DNA of 18,986 nt from an uncultured Sphingomonadales bacterium (lineage in GTDB: Bacteria; Pseudomonadota; Alphaproteobacteria; Sphingomonadales; Sphingomonadaceae): positions 1-18,986 of the forward strand of contig CALDKP010000426.1 of the NCBI GenBank assembly GCA_937898535.1, written 5' to 3'. The notes beneath the pieces were generated by a model that saw only the letters and a list, made by a program, of their open reading frames with translations, searched no databases and was not told the DNA's origin. Shown here piece by piece: positions 14,672 through 18,986 of this stretch. A program made the position numbers and the translations under genes. How positions within the stretch are numbered: position 1 is the first letter of the stretch; the number at the start of each line of letters is the position of its first letter.

Positions 14672-16131
14672 GTGTACATCCCCGTGTAAAGCATCTCGCG
14701 ATGCTCATCCTGATAAGGCGTATTAAGATCTTCCACCGGCACCCATTGGGTCGGGATACCAAACCAGACATCCCATGCCGCCTCCATTTCCGCAGGCTCA
14801 TCCCATTCAGCAAGGATTTTGAGCGGCAGCGGACGAACCGGCGCACGGTGGCTGGCGAGCGGGATTGAGCCGAATGGCTTGTCCGCCTCAATCGCCAGCA
14901 ACATTGCAACTTGATCGCGGCAACGGCGACCTTGGCACACGCCCATGCCTGCGCGCGTCAGCCGCTTGATCTGGTCCGGATTGGCCGGGCCGTCCTCAAG
15001 CAACGTGCCCAGCGAACGGGCGCACATGGGCGCCGGACGAGATAGGTAATTCGGGGGCTGCACGCCAATCAAATCGGCGCGCGTGACTTCTTCGCACTGG
15101 CAAATGATCGTGTCATCGGCGCTGATGTCAGATAGCGCGCGCATCCAGTCCATACGGTAGGCGATATGGTCGAAACCGCTATCCGCAAGCCCTGCACAAT
15201 CGCCCACTGCGGTGACGGAAGGTTCGCCGGCCGGAATGTAACCGCCCCGCGTGGCGTTAAGCGCGCGCGGACCGTGCATCGCATCAACCAGTTCGATCGA
15301 CGGGATCAGGCCAATAGCGACGCAGATCGTGTCACAGGCGATCACGTCTCCGGTCGATAGTGTTGCGCTTTCAATGCCGTTGATGCCGCCTGTTGCCGAT
15401 GTAATGGTCTGTCCGCAGTGGATGGCGATGCCAGCGGCTGCGACCTTGGCGACCAGTTCGGAATGCCCTTGCGGTGCATCGCGGACTTCAATCAAGCCAA
15501 CCACGTCGATACCGCGCGCCTGCGCCAACAGTGCTGTTTCGAGCGCGAGATCATGCGAGCCCAATACCAAAATGCGCTGTCCTGCAAATGCCTCATAACG
15601 GGTAAGCAGCATTTGAAGCGCCGCCGCGCCCATAACGCCGGGCTGGTTCCATCCGGGGAAAGACATCGCCAAATCGCGCGCGCCGGTCGCAAGGACAATT
15701 TTATCAAAACCGACCAACCATGATCGTTCGGAATCGGCGAGGCCGACAACTTGCTGCGGCAGGCTGGCGACGCCGGGACCATTGCGGTAAACACCCCATG
15801 CTGTTGTGCCGAGTAACAATTCGACCCCGGCATCCATCGCGGTTTCAAGCGCGGGCATGCTCATGAAGATAGCTTCGAGCATGCGCTCTGTATTTTGTGT
15901 CGCTGCGGTCATCCGCCCGCCAAAATATAGCGGTATATCATTGCCCATCAAAGCGCCCGAAACGGGGTTTTCATCGACCAGAAGCACTTTTGCTCCGGCT
16001 GTCGCTGCCTCGATCGCCGCAGCAACGCCGCTTGGCCCCGCGCCAACAACAACAATATCATAATGCGTTTCAGGAGCGCTGCGCGTTCCATTAATCGCGC
16101 ATATATCGGTTCCGGTAAAATTCAGTTCCAT
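14668..16131 (-). CDS. FAD/NAD(P)-binding oxidoreductase with BFD-like [2Fe-2S] domain (HcnB/OoxA-like)
   Basis: 487-residue alpha-type subunit. Pyridine-nucleotide-disulfide oxidoreductase fold: GAGPSG (30-35), LLVDENPVSG, LATGARD (148-153), a second nucleotide-site region RILVLGSHDLALETA, and AVGDCAG (308-314). A bacterioferritin-associated-ferredoxin-like domain follows, with cysteines C344 and C346 (CQC) and C399 and C404 (CQGRRC), the usual [2Fe-2S] ligand set of HcnB, OoxA and hydroxyproline dehydrogenase subunits. Start and previous stop overlap as TAATG; its stop overlaps the HcnC-like gene as ATGA. The third subunit of the HcnABC type, a small ferredoxin-like gamma protein, has no gene in this window. 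A residual NAD(P) role is possible but these complexes normally use quinone or dye acceptors. Confidence 0.9.
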   Translation of the reverse strand: MELNFTGTDICAINGTRSAPETHYDIVVVGAGPSGVAAAIEAATAGAKVLLVDENPVSGALMGNDIPLYFGGRMTAATQNTERMLEAIFMSMPALETAMDAGVELLLGTTAWGVYRNGPGVASLPQQVVGLADSERSWLVGFDKIVLATGARDLAMSFPGWNQPGVMGAAALQMLLTRYEAFAGQRILVLGSHDLALETALLAQARGIDVVGLIEVRDAPQGHSELVAKVAAAGIAIHCGQTITSATGGINGIESATLSTGDVIACDTICVAIGLIPSIELVDAMHGPRALNATRGGYIPAGEPSVTAVGDCAGLADSGFDHIAYRMDWMRALSDISADDTIICQCEEVTRADLIGVQPPNYLSRPAPMCARSLGTLLEDGPANPDQIKRLTRAGMGVCQGRRCRDQVAMLLAIEADKPFGSIPLASHRAPVRPLPLKILAEWDEPAEMEAAWDVWFGIPTQWVPVEDLNTPYQDEHREMLYTGMYT

Positions 16132-17390
16132 TACACCGCCTCCAGCGCTTGGCGTAAATCGCCTATTAAATCGTCAACATGTTCCAACCCGACAGACAGT
16201 CGGATCGTGCCATCGGTAATACCGCCTGCCAAACGCTGGGCGGGGGGGACCGCATAATGCGTTGTGCTCGCCGAATGGCAGATTAAAGTTTCCGAACCAC
16301 CCAGACTGACCGCTAGCTTAAGCAGCTTTAATTGGTCAAGCATACGGAAGGCCTCTGCCTCACCGCCGTGCAGGTGGAACGAGAATGTCGAACCGGCTGC
16401 CTTGCACTGCCGGTCATAGACCGCGCGACGAACTGTGCCGGGTTCAAGGAAACCCAAATAGGTCACGCCTGCGACCTTGGGATGATCGCGCAGAAATTCG
16501 GCAACGCCGCGTGCGTTTTGCATCGCACGCTCGGTGCGCACAGCGACCGATTCCAATGAACGCAGCACCAACCATGACGTATAGGGATCAAGGTGATTGC
16601 CCCATGTCGTGCGTTGCATGCGCAGATGGTCGATCAATTCCTTGCGACCGGAAATCCCGCCTGCGAGCAGATCGCTATGCCCGCCGCAATATTTCGTCAG
16701 CGAGGTCATGCAGAGGTCGACACCATGTTCGATGGGCCGCTGTGCGAATGGTCCGAGCAAGGTGTTGTCGACCACTACCAATGGTCTGTGTCCTTGCTTT
16801 GCACCGACTTCGTCCGCAATCCGCACCATCAGATCAAGATCAACCACGGCTGCGGTCGGGTTAGCGGGTGTCTCGGCAATGATAAGCTTCAATGGCCCCT
16901 TGGCCATCGCTTCATCCGCCGCTTTGCGGACATCGTTTTCGTCTGTGCCATCGGTATAGGCAGCGACATGCGATCCGAATTGCGGCATGATGCTGTTGTA
17001 GAGCATATCAACGCCGCCATAGATGGGGCGGCCATGCAATACGCTGTCGCCGGGGCGAACATAGGCCAGCGCAATGCTCGAATGCGCGGCCATGCCGCTG
17101 GAATATGCAACCGCTTCCTCTGCGCCATCAATTGCCGCGAGGCGTTTTTCGAGGAAGTCCAACCCGGGATGCCCCAACCGCGAATAAATGTGGTTGGTTT
17201 CGCCCACCAGCGGCCCCGTGCCGTCAAAATAGGCCTCATGCACATTCTTGGCATGTTGAGCCGAGGGATAGACAAAGGTGGATGTCATGAAGATCGGTGG
17301 CTTGACCGATCCCATGCCCATTTCCGGGTCATAACCAAATGCGACTGCCAGCGTTTCGGGACGCAACCCCTTGTTGTTATCCTTTGCCAT
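16131..17390 (-). CDS. Cys/Met-metabolism PLP-dependent enzyme (cystathionine gamma-synthase / methionine gamma-lyase family)
   Basis: Fold-type I PLP enzyme, 419 aa from ATG 17390. An in-frame GTG at 17408 with a weak AAGG upstream would add six residues. Visible: PPIFMTSTF (31-39), YSRLGHPG (69-76), phosphate-binding SSGMAA (97-102), stacking Tyr124 (PIYGG), Asp208 (VVDNT), the Schiff-base Lys233 in TSLTKYCGGHSD, and substrate-carboxylate Arg in TIRLSVGLE near the end. In methionine gamma-lyase the residues after the stacking Tyr are GC; here they are GG, so the characteristic active-site Cys is absent. Beta- or gamma-elimination or replacement on a sulfur or similar amino acid is expected, but the reaction is open. 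It overlaps the Rieske gene by 14 bases and the next flavoprotein gene by one. Its presence in a demethylation operon is unexplained. Confidence 0.88.
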   Translation of the reverse strand: MAKDNNKGLRPETLAVAFGYDPEMGMGSVKPPIFMTSTFVYPSAQHAKNVHEAYFDGTGPLVGETNHIYSRLGHPGLDFLEKRLAAIDGAEEAVAYSSGMAAHSSIALAYVRPGDSVLHGRPIYGGVDMLYNSIMPQFGSHVAAYTDGTDENDVRKAADEAMAKGPLKLIIAETPANPTAAVVDLDLMVRIADEVGAKQGHRPLVVVDNTLLGPFAQRPIEHGVDLCMTSLTKYCGGHSDLLAGGISGRKELIDHLRMQRTTWGNHLDPYTSWLVLRSLESVAVRTERAMQNARGVAEFLRDHPKVAGVTYLGFLEPGTVRRAVYDRQCKAAGSTFSFHLHGGEAEAFRMLDQLKLLKLAVSLGGSETLICHSASTTHYAVPPAQRLAGGITDGTIRLSVGLEHVDDLIGDLRQALEAV

Positions 17391-18588
17391 GGGTTGCAAT
17401 ATAATCACGAGCCTTGTCGCAATAATAGTCGGTAAAACGCAAAGCGAGCATTTCGGCTTCTTGCGAATAGGGGCCGGGGGTGTAGCCGGGGCTGTTAACG
17501 CCCACTTGATTGTTTTCGGCCAGCGTTTTGTCTTCCAAATTTGTCATGGTCCACAAAGCGATGAGCTTTTCGACATCATAATCGACGCCTTCGACGGCAT
17601 CTTTATGGACATACCATTTGCCGGTGACATGGGTTTCATTAGGGCCGACGGGCATAGCGCTGAACATGAAAACATGGTCTGCAGTGCAATGGACGAAACA
17701 ATGCGGGTCAACCGCCCAGCGCATCGAACCGATATCGCCTTCATTGGCGTCGCACATCAGCTTTTTGGACAGGTGCTTCCCATCGCCCGATATCGAGACG
17801 CAGCCCTCGTTCAATGCAAAGCGCGCGATTTGCCAATAATGCCCCTCAACCGGGGTTTGCGGTAGGCCAAGCGCGTCCATTTTTTCTTCGAAAGCCATGA
17901 CGCGTGCATCTTCGCCGCTATCAAAATGCTTCGACATTCCGACCGGGAATGTTTTTGACAGTTCGGGGTGGCCGGTGCTGCAATGATAGCATTCGCGGCC
18001 ATTCTCCATAACCAGTTTCCAGTTGGCATTTTCGACCAGAACGCTCTCATACGCCAGCTTTGCGTCTTTCAATTTATGCGGCGCTGCATATTCAGCAAGC
18101 TTTGCGCTAAAGTCGTCAATGGGTGGCGGTGTTTCGGATAGGCAAATGAAAATCGCCCCTGCAACACATTCGATAGCGACAGGTTTCAGGCCATGTTCGG
18201 CTTTGTCAAAATCATCGCCCATCCGGTTTGCGGCAAACAAAGAGCCATCCAGATCATATGTCCAACGATGATAAGGGCAAACCAGCTTTGGTGCGGTCCC
18301 GCTGCCGACGGCGCAAATCATGGAGCCGCGATGGCGGCAGCTGTTGTGAAAGGCGCGGATTTCGCCCTGCCGATCACGCGTAATGATAACCGGCCATTTG
18401 CCGACCATCATCGATAGATAGCTTCCCGCTTTGGGCAGTTCGCATTCGAGACCGGCCATAAGCCAGCTTTGGCCGTAAATAGCGGCCATATCGAAATCGA
18501 AGCTATCAGGATCGGTGTAAAGACCCTGCGGTAAGGTGTGTCCTTCGCGACGCTGCTGGAACAGCGCGTCAATCCGCCCTAAGTCCAT
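17377..18588 (-). CDS. Rieske non-heme iron oxygenase, quaternary-amine N-demethylase type (GbcA/Stc2/CntA-like)
   Basis: Oxygenase component, 403 aa from ATG 18588, which has AAAGG seven bases upstream; the frame is open to a GTG at 18633 with no good ribosome binding site. Rieske [2Fe-2S] motif C84-R-H86-x17-C104-P-Y-H107. Mononuclear iron ligands His202 and His207, with Asp353 (NLEDKTLAE) as the likely third. Glu199 sits three residues before the first His (ENGRECYHC), as in carnitine monooxygenase CntA and the glycine betaine and stachydrine demethylases, where ring-hydroxylating dioxygenases have Asp. The family hydroxylates an N-methyl or adjacent carbon of a trimethylated amine, releasing formaldehyde or an aldehyde. 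No flavin/ferredoxin reductase partner is encoded in the window. It is the first gene of the eight-gene operon. The exact substrate cannot be assigned. Confidence 0.93.
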   Translation of the reverse strand: MDLGRIDALFQQRREGHTLPQGLYTDPDSFDFDMAAIYGQSWLMAGLECELPKAGSYLSMMVGKWPVIITRDRQGEIRAFHNSCRHRGSMICAVGSGTAPKLVCPYHRWTYDLDGSLFAANRMGDDFDKAEHGLKPVAIECVAGAIFICLSETPPPIDDFSAKLAEYAAPHKLKDAKLAYESVLVENANWKLVMENGRECYHCSTGHPELSKTFPVGMSKHFDSGEDARVMAFEEKMDALGLPQTPVEGHYWQIARFALNEGCVSISGDGKHLSKKLMCDANEGDIGSMRWAVDPHCFVHCTADHVFMFSAMPVGPNETHVTGKWYVHKDAVEGVDYDVEKLIALWTMTNLEDKTLAENNQVGVNSPGYTPGPYSQEAEMLALRFTDYYCDKARDYIATHGKG

Positions 18589-18653
18589 TTTTATGCCTTT
18601 GGTTAGTTTTCCCCAGATTTGAGAATGGGCCACTTGTCCGGTCTAATAAAATC

Positions 18654-18669
18654 GCATTTTCGCATAGCC
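18654..18669 (+). promoter_or_regulatory. Shared motif GCATTTTCGCATAGCC, candidate operator
   Basis: Sixteen bases that match the - strand of 6424-6440 except for one extra A there (GCATTTTCGACATAGCC). It lies 65 bases upstream of the Rieske start and 63 bases upstream of the proposed LysR start. Ten bases, TCGCATAGCC (18660-18669), also recur on the + strand at 6462-6471. T18652-N11-A18664 fits the LysR spacing rule, although only one half of the dyad is well formed here. The match is seen directly; use by a common regulator is inferred. Confidence 0.5.
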
Positions 18670-18690
18670 CTATCTCAAAATGTCGGGCAG

Positions 18691-18710
18691 TGACGTCATT
18701 GGAAACCAAT
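18691..18710. promoter_or_regulatory. Two adjacent palindromes, TGACGTCA and ATTGG-N3-CCAAT
   Basis: TGACGTCA (18691-18698) is a perfect 8-base palindrome. ATTGGAAACCAAT (18698-18710) is a perfect inverted repeat with a 3-base centre, sharing one base with the first. They lie immediately in front of the LysR ribosome binding site and could be a second operator or the autoregulatory site. Short palindromes can arise by chance, so confidence is modest. Confidence 0.35.
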
Positions 18711-18732
18711 ATGCTTTTGAAAGGTCGATTCC

Positions 18733-18986
18733 ATTTCCAACCGCAGTAATATTAACCGTCGTTGGTTGCCGTTGAATGCCTTGCGCGCCTTTGAAGCGGT
18801 GGGGCAGAATTTGAGCTTCACAGGCGGCGCATCGGCGCTTTCGGTGTCGCAAAGTGCCATGAGCCGGCATGTCGGCGGGCTTGAGGAATTGCTGGGCAAG
18901 CAACTCTTCGTCCGTGATGCATCGCGCCTATTGCTAACCCCTGCAGGAGAAGAGCTGTTGCCCGTCTTGAGCAACTGCCTCGACCG
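18733..18986 (+). CDS. LysR-family regulator, GcvA-like (3' end outside window; start uncertain)
   Basis: N-terminal part of a LysR regulator of the GcvA type. It encodes WLPLNALRAFEAVGQNLSFT, then SVSQSAMSRHVGGLEELLGKQLF and LLLTPAGEELLP, which is the full winged helix-turn-helix. The in-frame TGA at 18718-18720 closes the frame upstream. No ATG or GTG lies between it and the conserved region. ATT at 18733 has GAAAGG eight bases upstream and gives a natural N-terminus (MSNRSNINRRWLPLN). The alternative is TTG at 18766, which has no ribosome binding site and would start right at the conserved LPLNALRAF. A base error changing ATG to ATT is also possible. GcvA-type proteins often control glycine or one-carbon genes. 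Being divergent from the Rieske operon, it is the best candidate for that operon's regulator. Confidence 0.82.
   Translation, partial: MSNRSNINRRWLPLNALRAFEAVGQNLSFTGGASALSVSQSAMSRHVGGLEELLGKQLFVRDASRLLLTPAGEELLPVLSNCLD

Larger units (their letters stand above)
18589..18732. promoter_or_regulatory. Divergent promoter region between Rieske operon and GcvA-like LysR gene
   Basis: 144 bases without a gene, controlling the eight-gene operon leftwards and the LysR gene rightwards, the classical layout for a LysR regulator and its target. It contains the motif at 18654-18669 and the palindromes at 18691-18710. A wider 7-base inverted repeat, TTTGAGA (18618-18624) with TCTCAAA (18673-18679), is separated by 48 bases. 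No -35/-10 pair stands out on either strand. Confidence 0.65.

Noticed and set aside
13910..14689. 259-codon open frame on the + strand opposite the HcnC-like gene
   Set aside because: Same reasoning: it mirrors a conserved flavoprotein and has no recognisable protein features.
16593..17435. 280-codon open frame on the + strand opposite the PLP gene
   Set aside because: Complementary-strand shadow of a conserved enzyme, with no domain resemblance and no promoter or ribosome binding site.
1..18986. CRISPR, tRNA, rRNA, IS element or attachment-site signals
   Set aside because: No regularly spaced long repeats, cloverleaf-like segments, transposase-like frames or terminal inverted repeats were seen on reading; nearly all sequence is accounted for by overlapping genes.

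Overview
The window looks like part of an alphaproteobacterial chromosome, most likely Sphingomonadales. This rests on gene content, tight ATGA/TAATG gene packing, moderately high GC and protein style; there is no rRNA or marker gene to fix the taxon. The theme is breakdown of N-methylated (betaine-type) amines. No RNA genes, IS elements, CRISPR arrays or phage genes were recognised.

Left part, + strand (1-8819): a heterotetrameric sarcosine oxidase set soxB (its 5' end lies outside the window), soxD, soxA and soxG. A BCCT-family quaternary-amine transporter follows after 29 bases. A 175-base regulatory gap holds a LysR-type dyad. A LysR regulator comes next, translationally coupled to a predicted exported alpha/beta hydrolase.

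Right part, - strand (read from 18588 down to 8803): one unbroken run of eight overlapping genes. They encode a Rieske oxygenase of the betaine/carnitine type, a Cys/Met-metabolism PLP enzyme, a two-gene HcnB/HcnC-like flavoprotein pair, and a second complete but divergent soxB-soxD-soxA-soxG set. The two sox operons point toward each other, and the right one ends inside the hydrolase gene (17-base convergent overlap). A GcvA-like LysR regulator, cut by the window end, is divergent from the Rieske gene across a 144-base promoter region. It has no ATG/GTG/TTG start in the expected place.

How the genes could work together (inference): the BCCT carrier imports a quaternary ammonium compound and the Rieske enzyme removes the first N-methyl group as formaldehyde. 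A flavoprotein (HcnBC-like pair) and the sarcosine oxidases remove or oxidise the remaining N-methyl or amine groups, and the folate domain of SoxA captures one-carbon units as 5,10-methylene-tetrahydrofolate. The PLP enzyme is the odd member: it suggests that the demethylated product carries a gamma-leaving group, or that sulfur amino acid metabolism is tied in. The true substrate is not readable from sequence. A 16-base motif shared (with one inserted base) between the two intergenic regulatory regions suggests that both halves may answer to one regulator.
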